From an uncultured Sphingomonas sp. (GTDB lineage Bacteria > Pseudomonadota > Alphaproteobacteria > Sphingomonadales > Sphingomonadaceae), in contig NZ_CAJYHX010000028.1 in the NCBI RefSeq assembly GCF_913774285.1, forward strand, positions 248,001 to 312,000: a stretch of 64,000 nucleotides of DNA. The letters run 5' to 3'. A program made the translations under genes and the position numbers. The notes below the pieces were generated by a model, which searched no databases, was not told where the DNA came from, and was given only the letters and a program-made list of their open reading frames with translations. The first letter of the stretch is position 1; each line of letters opens with the position of its first letter. Positions 7,127 through 18,659 of the stretch are shown piece after piece.

Positions 7127-8905
7127 TCAGAATTGGCGAAGGACGTTCAGGAACTCCTGCCCATAGGCATCGAGCTTGCGCGCGCCGACGCCCGAGAGCT
7201 GTCCCATCTCCGCCAGCGACGAGGGCCGCACCATCGCCATGTCGCGCAGCACCGAATCATGGAAGATCACATAGGGAGGAAGGCCCGTCTCCTGCGCGAT
7301 TTCGCGGCGCTTGGCCCGCAGCGCCTCGAACAGCGGATTGCCCACCGGGTTCGGCACCGAGCCCTTGGCCCCGCGGCGACGCCGCTCGCGCTTGGGCGGC
7401 AGGACCAGCTCCAGCTTCGCCTCGCCCTTGAGGATCGCGCGCGCCTCGGGCCCGAATTCCAGTCCGCCATGCTCGTTGGTGCGCAAGGCATCCCGCAGCA
7501 GCAGCGCGCGCGACACGGGCTTCAGCATCGCCACTTCGTCGCCGTCGACGATACCAAACACCGAGAGCTTCTCGTGCCCGTTCATCAGGCTGCGCTCGGT
7601 CGACACGCCGGTCAGGATGCCCTCGATATAGCCGATGCCGTAGAGCATGCCGGTGCGAAACACCGCCGAGAGAAATTTCTGCGCGGTCACGCTGACGTCG
7701 ATCGCCGCCGGGGGATTGAGGCAGTTGTCGCAATTGCCGCAGGTCTCCGGCGCGTCCTCGCCGAAATGCTTGAGCAGAATGCGGCGACGGCACCCCGCCG
7801 TTTCGACCAGCGCGCCGAGGGCGGTCAGCCGCGCGCGCTCGCCGGGCTGGCGCGACGGCTCCACCTCGCCGATCCGCTGGCGGGCACGGGCGAAATCATC
7901 GGCGCCCCAGAACAGGTGCGCGACCGAGGGATCGCCGTCACGGCCGGCGCGGCCGGTTTCCTGATAATAGGCCTCGATCGACTTGGGCAGCCCGGCATGG
8001 GCAACGAAGCGCACGTCGGGCTTGTCGATCCCCATGCCGAACGCGACGGTCGCGACCACCACCATGTCCTCGCTGGCGACGAACTGCGCCTGGTTGCGGC
8101 GGCGCACCTCGGGATCGAGCCCGGCGTGATAAGGGAGCACCGGCCGCCCGGTCTCCGCCGCGAGCTTCTCGGCGAGCTGCTCCACGCCCTTGCGGGTCTG
8201 GGCATAGACGATGCCGGGGCCGGGATTTTCGGCGACGATGTCGATGATCTGCCGCGTCGTGTTTTCGCGCGGCATGATGTGGTAGCGGATGTTCGGCCGG
8301 TCGAAACCGGCGACGATCAGCCCGTCTTCCGGAATGCCCAGCTGTTCGAGGATGTCGGCACGGGTATGGGCGTCTGCCGTAGCGGTGAGCGCGAGGCGCG
8401 GCACGTCGGGGAAGCGATCGAGCAGCGGACGCAGCAGCCGGTAATCGGGGCGGAAATCATGCCCCCATTCGGACACGCAATGCGCTTCGTCGATCGCGAA
8501 CAGGCTGAGCGGCGCCTGGGAGAGGAGGTTGCGGAAGCCCTCGCCCGAGGCGCGTTCGGGCGCGATGTAGAGCAGGTCGAGCTGGCCGGCCCGGAACCGC
8601 TCGATGGTCTCGGCGCGATTGTCGTCGACCGAGGTGAGCGTGGCGGCGCGGATGCCCACGGCTTCGGCCGCACGCAGCTGGTCGTGCATCAGCGCGATCA
8701 GCGGGCTGACGACGACGCAGGTCCCCTCCAGCATCACCGAGGGCAGCTGATAGGTCAGCGACTTGCCGGCGCCGGTGGGCATCACCGCCAGCGTGCGCTG
8801 CCCCGCCATGACGCGGTCGACCACCGTGCCCTGCACCCCGCGAAAGGCGTCATAGCCGAAAACCCGGCGGAGATGTTCAATGGGGTCGGGACGCATGGCT
8901 GCCAT
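7127..8905 (-). CDS. recQ: ATP-dependent DNA helicase RecQ
   Basis: The 592-residue protein has all RecQ parts: Walker A PTGAGKSLTYQLPS, the DEAH box IDEAHCVSEWGHDFRP, helicase motifs up to QETGRAGRDG, the zinc-binding RQC cysteines (ETCGNCDNC), a winged helix, and a C-terminal HRDC domain ending LDAYGQEFLNVLRQF. RecQ unwinds DNA 3' to 5' in recombination and fork repair. Two closely spaced starts exist, ATG at 8905 and ATG at 8896; I take 8905. It is divergent from the GAF-domain gene. Confidence 0.95.
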   Translation of the reverse strand: MAAMRPDPIEHLRRVFGYDAFRGVQGTVVDRVMAGQRTLAVMPTGAGKSLTYQLPSVMLEGTCVVVSPLIALMHDQLRAAEAVGIRAATLTSVDDNRAETIERFRAGQLDLLYIAPERASGEGFRNLLSQAPLSLFAIDEAHCVSEWGHDFRPDYRLLRPLLDRFPDVPRLALTATADAHTRADILEQLGIPEDGLIVAGFDRPNIRYHIMPRENTTRQIIDIVAENPGPGIVYAQTRKGVEQLAEKLAAETGRPVLPYHAGLDPEVRRRNQAQFVASEDMVVVATVAFGMGIDKPDVRFVAHAGLPKSIEAYYQETGRAGRDGDPSVAHLFWGADDFARARQRIGEVEPSRQPGERARLTALGALVETAGCRRRILLKHFGEDAPETCGNCDNCLNPPAAIDVSVTAQKFLSAVFRTGMLYGIGYIEGILTGVSTERSLMNGHEKLSVFGIVDGDEVAMLKPVSRALLLRDALRTNEHGGLEFGPEARAILKGEAKLELVLPPKRERRRRGAKGSVPNPVGNPLFEALRAKRREIAQETGLPPYVIFHDSVLRDMAMVRPSSLAEMGQLSGVGARKLDAYGQEFLNVLRQF

Positions 8906-9007
8906 CAGACTGCCCGGCACATGCTTGCACTGTCGAGCAAATGTTAACTTCTCGCTCGGTATTAGACCGAATGTGCCGGGGGGCGCAAACGCAGGAAGGT
9001 GAAAACG

Positions 9008-9520
9008 ATGCCACTCGAGCCCTCGGACGAATCCGAACGCGTCGCGGAGCTGAAAGGCTATGGCGTGCTCGATACCCCCAACGAGGCCGAGTTCGACGCT
9101 ATCGTCCGCGAGGCTGCGGCTGCGCTGGGCGTGCCGATCGCGCTGATCTCGCTGATCGACGAGAACCGGCAATGGTTCAAGGCGCGGGTCGGCCTGCAGC
9201 CGCAGGAGACGCCGCGCTCGATCTCCTTCTGCACCCACGCCATCCGCGGACCCGACGTGTTCGTGGTCAACGACGCGCAGGCCGATCCGCGCTTCGCCGA
9301 GAATCCGCTGGTCACCGGTGATCCCAATATCCGCTTCTACGCCGGCGCGCCCCTGCGCACCGCCAGCGGCAAGCGGATCGGGACCTTGTGCGTGATCGAC
9401 AGCACCGCGCGCCCGCAGCTCACCGAGCAGGATACCGCGCGTCTCACGCTCCTCGCCGAGAAGACGATGGAAGCGCTCGAGCGCCGCCGCCAGCGGCTGA
9501 ATGCTGCCGACGCGGCCTGA
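9008..9520 (+). CDS. GAF-domain protein
   Basis: A 170-residue protein made almost entirely of one GAF domain: ELKGYGVLDTPNEAEFD, then a domain core with SLIDENRQWFKARVG, the SFCTHAI and FYAGAPLRTASGKRIGTLCVID signatures. No output domain such as a kinase or GGDEF follows, so it may be a stand-alone ligand- or redox-sensing partner. Ligand and partner are unknown. AGGAAGGTG precedes the chosen ATG; a GTG nine bases upstream is also possible. The HerA-like ATPase follows 75 bp downstream on the same strand. Confidence 0.85.
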   Translation: MPLEPSDESERVAELKGYGVLDTPNEAEFDAIVREAAAALGVPIALISLIDENRQWFKARVGLQPQETPRSISFCTHAIRGPDVFVVNDAQADPRFAENPLVTGDPNIRFYAGAPLRTASGKRIGTLCVIDSTARPQLTEQDTARLTLLAEKTMEALERRRQRLNAADAA

Positions 9521-9595
9521 ACCGAAACGAACACCCACAGTTTTCGTGCGCGCAGCCCTTGCCGCTGCCCCCCCTGATCCGGCAAAGCGGCGGCG

Positions 9596-11047
9596 ATGAC
9601 CGTCAGCGTGGACATGGGCGTCGACGGCACGGGCAGCCCCGTGCCGGTCGATCTGGAGGAGTTGCTTGCAACCCGATTGCTCGTCCAGGGCAATTCGGGC
9701 TCGGGCAAGTCGCACCTGCTCCGCCGGCTGCTCGAGCAGTCCGCGGGTCACGTCCAGCAGGTGGTGATCGATCCCGAGGGCGATTTCGTCACCCTCTCCG
9801 ATCGCTACGGCCATCTCGCGATCGAGGCGGTCGACCATAGCGAGCGCGACGTTGCCCGCTTCGCCGCGCGCATCCGCGAACATCGCGCTTCGGTGGTGCT
9901 GAGCCTCGAAGGGCTGGAGGCGGAAGGGCAGATGCGCTGCGCCGCCACCTTCCTCAACGGCCTGTTCGATGCGCCGCGCGACCATTGGTATCCGGCGCTC
10001 GTCGTGGTCGACGAGGCCCAGCTGTTCGCCCCCGCCGGCGGCGGCGAAGTCGCCGAGGAAGTTCGCCGTGCGTCGCTGTCGGCGATGACCAACCTGATGT
10101 GCCGCGGCCGCAAGCGCGGCCTTGCCGGCGTGATCGCGACGCAGCGGCTGGCCAAGCTAGCCAAGAATGTCGCGGCGGAAGCCTCGAACTTCCTGATGGG
10201 GCGCACCTTCCTCGACATCGACATGCAGCGCGCCGCCGACCTGCTCGGCATGGAGCGCCGCCAGGCCGAGGCGATCCGCGACCTGGCGCGCGGGCATTTC
10301 CTCGGGCTCGGCCCGGCGATCACGCGGCGACCGGTAGCGATCCGCATCGGATCGGTGGAGACCAGCGCGCGCAGCTCGTCGCCGAAGCTGACCCCCCTGC
10401 CCCAGGCGCCGACCGAGGACATCAAGGACCTGCTGCTCGCCCCCGCCGAACCCGAATGGGTGCCGCCGGCGCCGCCGCCCGCGCATGCCTATGCCCAGCC
10501 GGAGACCGTGCTCGAACAGCTTGCCCGCTCGGCACCCGCGCCGATGGAAGTCGAGCCCGATCGCGATCCGGAGGAAGTCGCCGGGCTGGTGGCCGATGTG
10601 CTGCGCGCGATCGTCGAGGACGAACAGTCGACGCTGCGCTCGCCCGCCGTGCTCTACCAGGATTTCCAGGTGCGCTGCCGTATGGTCGGACTGACCCGTC
10701 CGCCGCTCGACATTTCGGGCTTCGTGCGGCGCCTGTCGGCGGCGCGGGCGGGCATCCATGGCGATCCCGACGACGAGTGGGCGCAGGCGCTGGAAGCAGC
10801 ACGGGCGCTGCCCGACGACATGCTCGCCCCGTTCCTGCTCGTCGCCAAGGCGGCGCGCGAGGGGCTGCCCTGCCCGAGCGATACCGATATCGCGACCAGC
10901 TATGGCACCAGCTCGCTCGGGCGCGCACGGCGGCTGATGCAATATATCGAGAGCAAGGGGTTGTTCGTCACCCGCGTCGATCTGTCGGGCAAGCGCTCGA
11001 TCACCATCCCGCGGCTGGGCTGGACGACGCAGGCCTCGGACGGCTGA
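9596..11047 (+). CDS. HerA/DUF87-like P-loop ATPase
   Basis: The 483-residue protein has a Walker A GNSGSGKS near residues 32-39, a Walker B ALVVVDEAQLF near 140, and an IATQRLAKL sensor segment, as in HerA/VirB4-like DNA-pumping ATPases of the DUF87 group. The middle (about 260-320) is Pro/Ala-rich and probably a linker. The C-terminal third is helical with a winged-helix-like end (SYGTSSLGRARRLMQYIESKG). HerA normally works with the nuclease NurA, but no NurA gene is nearby. DNA processing or translocation is inferred from the fold only. Confidence 0.8.
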   Translation: MTVSVDMGVDGTGSPVPVDLEELLATRLLVQGNSGSGKSHLLRRLLEQSAGHVQQVVIDPEGDFVTLSDRYGHLAIEAVDHSERDVARFAARIREHRASVVLSLEGLEAEGQMRCAATFLNGLFDAPRDHWYPALVVVDEAQLFAPAGGGEVAEEVRRASLSAMTNLMCRGRKRGLAGVIATQRLAKLAKNVAAEASNFLMGRTFLDIDMQRAADLLGMERRQAEAIRDLARGHFLGLGPAITRRPVAIRIGSVETSARSSSPKLTPLPQAPTEDIKDLLLAPAEPEWVPPAPPPAHAYAQPETVLEQLARSAPAPMEVEPDRDPEEVAGLVADVLRAIVEDEQSTLRSPAVLYQDFQVRCRMVGLTRPPLDISGFVRRLSAARAGIHGDPDDEWAQALEAARALPDDMLAPFLLVAKAAREGLPCPSDTDIATSYGTSSLGRARRLMQYIESKGLFVTRVDLSGKRSITIPRLGWTTQASDG

Positions 11048-11050
11048 GCG

Positions 11051-11725
11051 CTAGCGCCGGTGCAGGCGCGCGTTGAGCGCGAACATGCACAGCGCCCAGA
11101 TCGCACCGAAGCACCAGCCGGCCAGCACATCCGACGGCCAGTGCACTCCGAGGAACACGCGGCTGCAGCCGATCAGCAGCACCAGCAGCACAGCGAAGCC
11201 GAGCAGATAGGCCCGCGCCCAGCGGCTGGTCTGAGTCTGCGCGACCATGATGCCGAGGGTGAGGTATACCGCCGCCGAGATCATCGCATGGCCGCTGGGG
11301 AAGCTGGCGCTGGAGACATGGGCGAGGTGGGGTACCACCTCCGGGCGCGGGCGGTGGAGGAAGATCTTGAGCAGCGCGTTGATCGTCGAGGCGCCGACCA
11401 GCGATCCGCCAAGCAGCAGCGCCTCTGAACGCTTGCCGAACGCGAAAAGGAAGATCAGCGTGGCGGCCCCCGCCAGCCACAGCACCGTGTACCCGCCGAG
11501 CGCGCTGATATCGATCGCGGACTGGAGCAGCCACGGCGGGCCGATCGGGGTGGCGAGGTCGCCCGGTCGGCGGAAAGCCAGCAGCAGGGCAGGGTCGAAC
11601 GCGAACCCGCTGGCGAAGCGCAGGCAGAGGAACGCCGCGAGTCCCGCCAGCGACAAGCCCAGCAGGGCGAGGGCTGGCCAGAGCCATTGGCGGTTGGATT
11701 GCTGAAGCGGGTTGGAATCGGTCAT
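11051..11725 (-). CDS. PAP2-superfamily membrane phosphatase
   Basis: The 224-residue protein has five or six membrane segments and the three-part PAP2 phosphatase signature: KIFLHRPRP, SFPSGHA, and SRVFLGVHWPSDVLAG. The histidine in SGH and the last histidine are the expected catalytic pair. Relatives dephosphorylate lipid phosphates such as undecaprenyl pyrophosphate or phosphatidic acid at the periplasmic face. Which substrate applies here is unclear. It converges with the HerA-like gene, the two stops being three bases apart. Confidence 0.87.
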   Translation of the reverse strand: MTDSNPLQQSNRQWLWPALALLGLSLAGLAAFLCLRFASGFAFDPALLLAFRRPGDLATPIGPPWLLQSAIDISALGGYTVLWLAGAATLIFLFAFGKRSEALLLGGSLVGASTINALLKIFLHRPRPEVVPHLAHVSSASFPSGHAMISAAVYLTLGIMVAQTQTSRWARAYLLGFAVLLVLLIGCSRVFLGVHWPSDVLAGWCFGAIWALCMFALNARLHRR

Positions 11726-11793
11726 GCTGCTCGCGTCTTGGAGGGGAGAGGGCCTCCTATCGCACGGGCGGTGCGAGTGCGCGCCTCAAAAAC

Positions 11794-11894
11794 CATCGTC
11801 ATCCCCGCGAAGACGGTGATCCATTCGCCTGTGCGCTAGGGGAAAGAACCGCAGCATCAGCGCCAATGGATCCCCGCCTGCGCGGGGATGACGT
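11794..11894 (-). repeat. Dispersed ~100-bp inverted repeat, copy 1
   Basis: On the minus strand this reads CGTCATCCCCGCG, then a middle with GGATCCATTGGCGCTGA, ending in CGCGGGGATGACG, so the ends are inverted repeats of each other. It matches the element at 51793-51890 along nearly its full length, in the opposite orientation. It lies in the gap between the PAP2 and CDC48-type genes. Confidence 0.8.
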
Positions 11895-11944
11895 GGTATT
11901 TGGAACAACCGTGACAGCCCTGCCGGGGGCGAGTCCGGTACGCC

Positions 11945-14230
11945 TCACCCCTTCGGCCCGCGGCCTTCCAGCATGCCGGGCGCGATGAAGCCGATCGGTT
12001 GGATCGACGAGGCCTGCTGCTTCAGCCTGCCCTGCATCGCCTCGTAGTCGCTCTCCATCTCCGGCGTGACCGTCGCCCGCGAGTCCTTCAGCGCTTCCTC
12101 GAAATGCGCCATCGTCACTTCGCGGGTCGCCAGCGACTGGCGGAGCGCAACGAGGCCGGCGCGGCGGACCACGTCTTCCAGGTCGGCGCCGGTGTAGCGC
12201 TGCGTCTGCTCGGCGATCGCGCCCAGGTCGACGTCCGATGCCAGTGGCATCTTGTCGGTCTGGATACGCAGGATGCGCTCGCGCCCGGCCTTGTCCGGCA
12301 CGCCGACATAGACGAGCTCGTCGAAGCGGCCCGGGCGGAGCAGGGCGGGGTCGATCAGGTTGGGCCGGTTGGTCGCGCCGATCACCACCACCGACTGGAG
12401 CTCCTCCAGCCCGTCCATCTCGGCGAGGATGGTGTTGACCACGCGTTCGGTCACCTGCGGCTCGCCCATCGCACCGCCGCGCGCCGGCACCAGCGAGTCG
12501 AGCTCGTCGATGAAGATCACGCAGGGCGCCACTTGCCGCGCGCGGGCGAACAGCCGGGCGATCTGCTGCTCGCTCTCGCCATACCATTTGGAGAGCAGGT
12601 CGCTCGACTTGGTGGCGATGAAATTCGCCTCCGCCTCGCGCGCCACGGCCTTGGCGAGCAGCGTCTTGCCGGTACCCGGCGGCCCGTAGAGCAGGAAGCC
12701 CTTGGCCGGCCGGATGCCCAGGCGCCGGAACGCATCCGGATCCTTGAGCGGCAGCTCGACGCCTTCCTTCAGCCGCATCTGCGCATCGTCGAGCCCACCG
12801 ACATCCTCCCAACGGACCGTCGGCGCCTGCACCATCACTTCGCGCATCGCGGATGGCTGGACGCGCTTCAATGCCTCCAGGAAATCGTCGCGGGTGACCG
12901 ACAGCGTGTCGAGCACCTCGGGCGGGATCGTGCCTTCCTCGAGGTTGAGGCGCGGCATGATCCGGCGCACGGCCTCGATCGCCGCCTCGCGGGTCAACGC
13001 GGCGAGATCGGCACCGACGAAACCATAGGTGGTGCGCGCCAGCTCGGCGAGGTCGACGGTATCGCCCAGCGGCATGCCGCGCGTGTGGATACCCAGGATC
13101 TCGCGGCGGCCGCGATCGTCCGGCACGCCGACGACGATCTCGCGATCGAACCGGCCTGGACGACGAAGCGCCTCGTCGATCGCCTCGGGACGATTGGTCG
13201 CGGCGATCACGACGATGTTGGCGCGCGCCTCCAGCCCGTCCATCAGCGTCAGCAGCTGCGCGACGAGGCGCTTCTCGGCCTCGCCGGTCACTTGGCCGCG
13301 CTTCGGCGCGATCGAATCGATCTCGTCGATGAACACGATCGACGGCGCATTCTTCGACGCTTCCTCGAACACCTGGCGCAGCCGCTGCTCGGATTCGCCG
13401 TACGCCGAGCCCATGATCTCCGGCCCGTTGATCAGGTGGAAGCTGGCATCACTTTCATTGGCCACCGCGCGGGCGAGCCGCGTCTTGCCCGTGCCGGGAG
13501 GCCCGTGCAGGATCACGCCCTTGGGCGGATCGACGCCGAGGCGCTGGAACAGTTCGGGGTAGCGCAGCGGCAGCTCGACCATCTCGCGCAGCTGGTCGAT
13601 CGTGCCGGCCATGCCGCCGATATCGTCATAGGTGACGTCGGCGCGGCGACTTTCCTTGGCCTCCTCATACTCCGTGCGGAGCTCGACTTCGGTATTCTCG
13701 TCGATATGCACCACGCCGCGCGGCACGGTGGAGAGCACCGTCAGGCGGATCTCCTGCAGCGCATAGGCGGGCGCCCGCACGAATTGCTGGACGTTGGGCG
13801 GCACATCGGCGCGCTGGTGACCGACGGTGGCGATCGTGTCGCCGGCGGTGAGGGGCCGCGTGAAGAAGGTGCGCTTCAGCGCCTCGCCGGTGCCGCGCAG
13901 CCGCAAATTCGCCTGGGCCGGGCCGAACACGACGCGCGTTGCCGGCTTCGAATCGGCGCGGCGCACCTCGACGAAGTCGCCCGAGCCGACCCCGGCATTG
14001 GCGCGCTGCAGCCCGTCGATGCGGAGCAGCTCCAGCCCTTCGTCTTCGGAATAGGGGAGGACGGCACGCGCAGGGGTGCTACGCTTGCCGACGATTTCGA
14101 TCACATCGCCCTCGGTGATGCCGAGCGCGGCCATCAAACTACGCGGGATATGGGCCAGTCCGCGGCCGCTGTCCTCGGGGCGCGCATTGGCGACCTGCAG
14201 GCGGCGGGTGCGGGATTCGTCATCGGCCAT
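11945..14230 (-). CDS. CDC48/VCP-type double AAA ATPase
   Basis: The 761-residue protein has a CDC48 N-domain (about 1-190) and two AAA modules. Walker A motifs GPPGTGKT lie at about 243-250 and 516-523, each followed by a Walker B ([12 protein letters not shown] and [12 protein letters not shown]) and an RRPGRFD-type arginine-finger segment. The architecture is that of archaeal VAT and eukaryotic p97 unfoldases, which extract and unfold proteins for degradation; here the protein probably acts in cytoplasmic quality control. The ATG at 14230 has an AAGGAAC ribosome-binding site. A candidate small RNA ending in a terminator lies about 50 bp upstream on the same strand. Confidence 0.93.
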   Translation of the reverse strand: MADDESRTRRLQVANARPEDSGRGLAHIPRSLMAALGITEGDVIEIVGKRSTPARAVLPYSEDEGLELLRIDGLQRANAGVGSGDFVEVRRADSKPATRVVFGPAQANLRLRGTGEALKRTFFTRPLTAGDTIATVGHQRADVPPNVQQFVRAPAYALQEIRLTVLSTVPRGVVHIDENTEVELRTEYEEAKESRRADVTYDDIGGMAGTIDQLREMVELPLRYPELFQRLGVDPPKGVILHGPPGTGKTRLARAVANESDASFHLINGPEIMGSAYGESEQRLRQVFEEASKNAPSIVFIDEIDSIAPKRGQVTGEAEKRLVAQLLTLMDGLEARANIVVIAATNRPEAIDEALRRPGRFDREIVVGVPDDRGRREILGIHTRGMPLGDTVDLAELARTTYGFVGADLAALTREAAIEAVRRIMPRLNLEEGTIPPEVLDTLSVTRDDFLEALKRVQPSAMREVMVQAPTVRWEDVGGLDDAQMRLKEGVELPLKDPDAFRRLGIRPAKGFLLYGPPGTGKTLLAKAVAREAEANFIATKSSDLLSKWYGESEQQIARLFARARQVAPCVIFIDELDSLVPARGGAMGEPQVTERVVNTILAEMDGLEELQSVVVIGATNRPNLIDPALLRPGRFDELVYVGVPDKAGRERILRIQTDKMPLASDVDLGAIAEQTQRYTGADLEDVVRRAGLVALRQSLATREVTMAHFEEALKDSRATVTPEMESDYEAMQGRLKQQASSIQPIGFIAPGMLEGRGPKG

Positions 14231-14279
14231 TCTGGGTTCCTTCGTGGCGGTAGGCCCGAAAGCTAAGAACGGCGGAGGC

Positions 14280-14343
14280 AAAAAAAAGGGCCGCCTCAAA
14301 AAGGGCGGCCTTGGAAAGTTTTAGGAGAGGATGCCTGAAAGGC
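14280..14343 (-). ncRNA. Candidate small RNA upstream of the CDC48-type gene
   Basis: On the minus strand a promoter-like pair, TTGCAC (14373-14378) and CACATA (14350-14355) 17 bp apart, is followed by a hairpin (GGTGCC/GGCATCC, 14329-14346). Next comes an unpaired pyrimidine-rich stretch containing CTCCT, which could pair with Shine-Dalgarno sequences. Last is a terminator hairpin (GGCCGCC/GGCGGCC) with eight Ts (14280-14287). The transcript would be about 64 nt. It could instead be a 5'-leader attenuator of the downstream gene. No known family was recognised. Confidence 0.45.
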
Positions 14344-14522
14344 ACCCCCTATGTGCGGTGCGGCACGTTTTTGTGCAAGTGCGAAATTTACACCGCGTAG
14401 ATGCATGACTTGCAATCGCGATTGTCCGGGGCGATATTCCCCCCAGCGGGAACGGATTGCGTGGGGGCGCTCAGCCTTTGCGAGCCCTTTGCTGCACCGC
14501 ACCACAGAAGAGAGACGGATCG

Positions 14523-15428
14523 ATGCGACGCCTTCCGCCGCTCACCGCGATCGAAGCCTTTGTCCAGGTTGCCCGCCTGGGTTCGATCAAGGCCGCCGCC
14601 GAGGAACTAGCCCTGTCCTCGCCCGCGCTCAGCCGGCGCGTGCAGGCGCTCGAGCGCTTCATCGGCAAGCCCCTGTTCGAGCGACGCCACCAGTCACTGC
14701 GGCTCAACGACGACGGCGACCGGCTGCTCAGCCTGATCGCGCCGGCGCTCGACACGATGACCGACGCGATCGAGACGATGACCAGCGGCAGCGAATTGCT
14801 GCGGCTCCGGCTCGGCGTGCTGCCGCTCTATGCGACGCAGCAGCTCCTGCCGCGTCTGCCGGAATTGAAGCAGCGCCATCCCGAGCTGCATCTCGACGTC
14901 GATACCGGCAGCCACGGCATGGCGCGGCTCGGCGACGGACTGGACGCAGCGATCGTCATCGCCCGCGATATCGATCCCGGCTATTATTCGCGCCGGCTGG
15001 ACCGCAACCGGGTGCACGTGATCGGCGCGCGCAGCCTCGTGGAGGGCCCGAATCCGGTCCGCGACCCCATGGACCTCGCGCGGCTCACTGCGCTCGTCCA
15101 CCGCGAAATGCCCGAGACCTTCACCGCCTGGCGGATGGCGGCGGGCTATCCCGATCTCGAACCGGCGGCGATCGACCTGTTCGATTCGGGCAACCTGATG
15201 CTGGAGGCCGCCGCCCAGGGGCTCGGCGTCGCCTTCATGCTCGAATCGCACTACCAGTCCGCCCGCGACGAGCGGCTGGTGCAGCTGTTCGATCTGACCG
15301 TGGAGAGCCATTACAGCTATTGGTTCGTCTGCCGCCCCCGCGCGCTCACCTTGCGCCCGGTGCAGATCTTCCACGACTGGCTGATCTCGGCGATGGGCGC
15401 GGACCTGCTGGACATCGCGCCGGCCTGA
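14523..15428 (+). CDS. LysR-type transcriptional regulator (GcvA-like)
   Basis: A 301-residue LysR protein: the winged helix-turn-helix spans about residues 4-63 (LPPLTAIEAFVQVARLGSIKAAAEEL then SPALSRRVQALERFIG), followed by a two-lobed effector domain starting near 90. The opening RRLPPLTAIEAF is typical of the GcvA/AmpR-like branch. The effector and target genes are unknown. crtZ follows 50 bp downstream on the same strand and may be co-transcribed. The chosen ATG is preceded by AGAGAGACGG. Confidence 0.88.
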   Translation: MRRLPPLTAIEAFVQVARLGSIKAAAEELALSSPALSRRVQALERFIGKPLFERRHQSLRLNDDGDRLLSLIAPALDTMTDAIETMTSGSELLRLRLGVLPLYATQQLLPRLPELKQRHPELHLDVDTGSHGMARLGDGLDAAIVIARDIDPGYYSRRLDRNRVHVIGARSLVEGPNPVRDPMDLARLTALVHREMPETFTAWRMAAGYPDLEPAAIDLFDSGNLMLEAAAQGLGVAFMLESHYQSARDERLVQLFDLTVESHYSYWFVCRPRALTLRPVQIFHDWLISAMGADLLDIAPA

Positions 15429-15478
15429 CCCTGCCTCTTTGGGCAAAGTCAATGGAATGGCGCGGGAGGATCGCCTAC

Positions 15479-15988
15479 ATGGGGGCCATGTCGCCGCTCA
15501 ACGCCGTCCTGATCTTCCTCGCTACCGTGCTCGGCATGGAGCTGTTCGCTTATGCCGCGCATCGCTGGATCATGCACGGCCCGGGCTGGTTCCTCCACGA
15601 GAGCCACCACCGCCCGCGCACCGGCAATTGGGAGCTCAACGACCTCTATGCCGCGATCTTCGCGGTGCCGTCGTTCGTGCTGCTCTTGGGCGGCGTGCAG
15701 CTCGGCTGGTGGCCGGGCTTCACCTGGATAGGCGCGGGGATCGCCGCGTACGGCGCGATCTATTTCGGCTTTCACGACCTGATCGTGCACAAGCGGATTC
15801 GCCACCGCTACATTCCACGTTCCAGCTACATGAAGCGGATCGTCCAGGCGCACCGGCTCCACCACGCCGTGCGCACCCGCAAGGGCACGGTGAGCTTCGG
15901 CTTCCTCTACGCACCCAAGCCCGAGGTGTTGAAGGCACAGCTCCGCGAAAGCGGCGCGGTGGTGCAACGGATCACCATCCCGGATTGA
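15479..15988 (+). CDS. crtZ: Beta-carotene hydroxylase CrtZ (sterol-desaturase superfamily)
   Basis: The 169-residue membrane protein carries the di-iron histidine clusters of CrtZ: HRWIMHG, HESHH, FHDLIVHKRIRHR and AHRLHH, with three or four hydrophobic segments between. CrtZ adds 3-hydroxyl groups to beta-ionone rings, giving zeaxanthin, a precursor of the yellow nostoxanthin-type pigments of sphingomonads. The ATG at 15479 has GGGAGGA eight bases upstream; an earlier in-frame ATG at 15452 is less well placed. No other carotenoid gene is in the window. Confidence 0.9.
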   Translation: MGAMSPLNAVLIFLATVLGMELFAYAAHRWIMHGPGWFLHESHHRPRTGNWELNDLYAAIFAVPSFVLLLGGVQLGWWPGFTWIGAGIAAYGAIYFGFHDLIVHKRIRHRYIPRSSYMKRIVQAHRLHHAVRTRKGTVSFGFLYAPKPEVLKAQLRESGAVVQRITIPD

Positions 15989-16038
15989 GCGCTTCGGCGG
16001 ATTGACGGCACGGCCTGCCGGACCCACATCTCGGGCCT

Positions 16039-16452
16039 ATGGAACAGCTGAATCTCTCCGAATCCGAATGGCGCAAGCGCCTCACCCCCGAGCAGTTCCA
16101 CGTGCTGCGCGAAGCTGGCACCGAGCGTGCCTTTTCGGGCCGCTACAACGACAACAAGGCCGACGGCATCTATCGCTGCGCCGGATGCCAGCTCGAGCTG
16201 TTCGACAGCATCGACAAATATGATTCCGGTTCGGGCTGGCCCAGCTTCACCCAGCCGGTGGCGCCAGATCATGTCAGCGAGCATGCCGATACCAGCCATG
16301 GCATGCGCCGGATCGAGGCGCGCTGCGCCCGTTGCGACGGCCATCTCGGCCATGTCTTCCCCGACGGCCCGCCGCCGACGGGGCTTCGTTACTGCATGAA
16401 TTCGGTCAGCCTGGAGTTCCGGCCGCGCGCTGCGGGCGCATCGGCCGCCTGA
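16039..16452 (+). CDS. msrB: Peptide-methionine (R)-S-oxide reductase MsrB
   Basis: The 137-residue protein has the MsrB fold: two zinc-binding CxxC pairs (CAGC and CARC), the signature [21 protein letters not shown], and the catalytic cysteine in LRYCMNS. It reduces methionine-R-sulfoxide in proteins at the expense of thioredoxin. No signal peptide is seen, so it is cytoplasmic. It lies 50 bp after crtZ and 44 bp before the penicillin-binding protein gene, on the same strand. Confidence 0.96.
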   Translation: MEQLNLSESEWRKRLTPEQFHVLREAGTERAFSGRYNDNKADGIYRCAGCQLELFDSIDKYDSGSGWPSFTQPVAPDHVSEHADTSHGMRRIEARCARCDGHLGHVFPDGPPPTGLRYCMNSVSLEFRPRAAGASAA

Positions 16453-16496
16453 TCCTTGTGGGAATGCCCCGCACGCTGTAATCGACCACGCCGTAC

Positions 16497-18647
<2,151 letters not shown>

Positions 18648-18659
18648 AGGGCGTGGAAG

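Noticed and set aside
11999..14266. A 755-codon frame antisense to the CDC48-type gene
   Set aside because: It has no family motif and lies wholly opposite a clear AAA ATPase with two Walker A/B sets.
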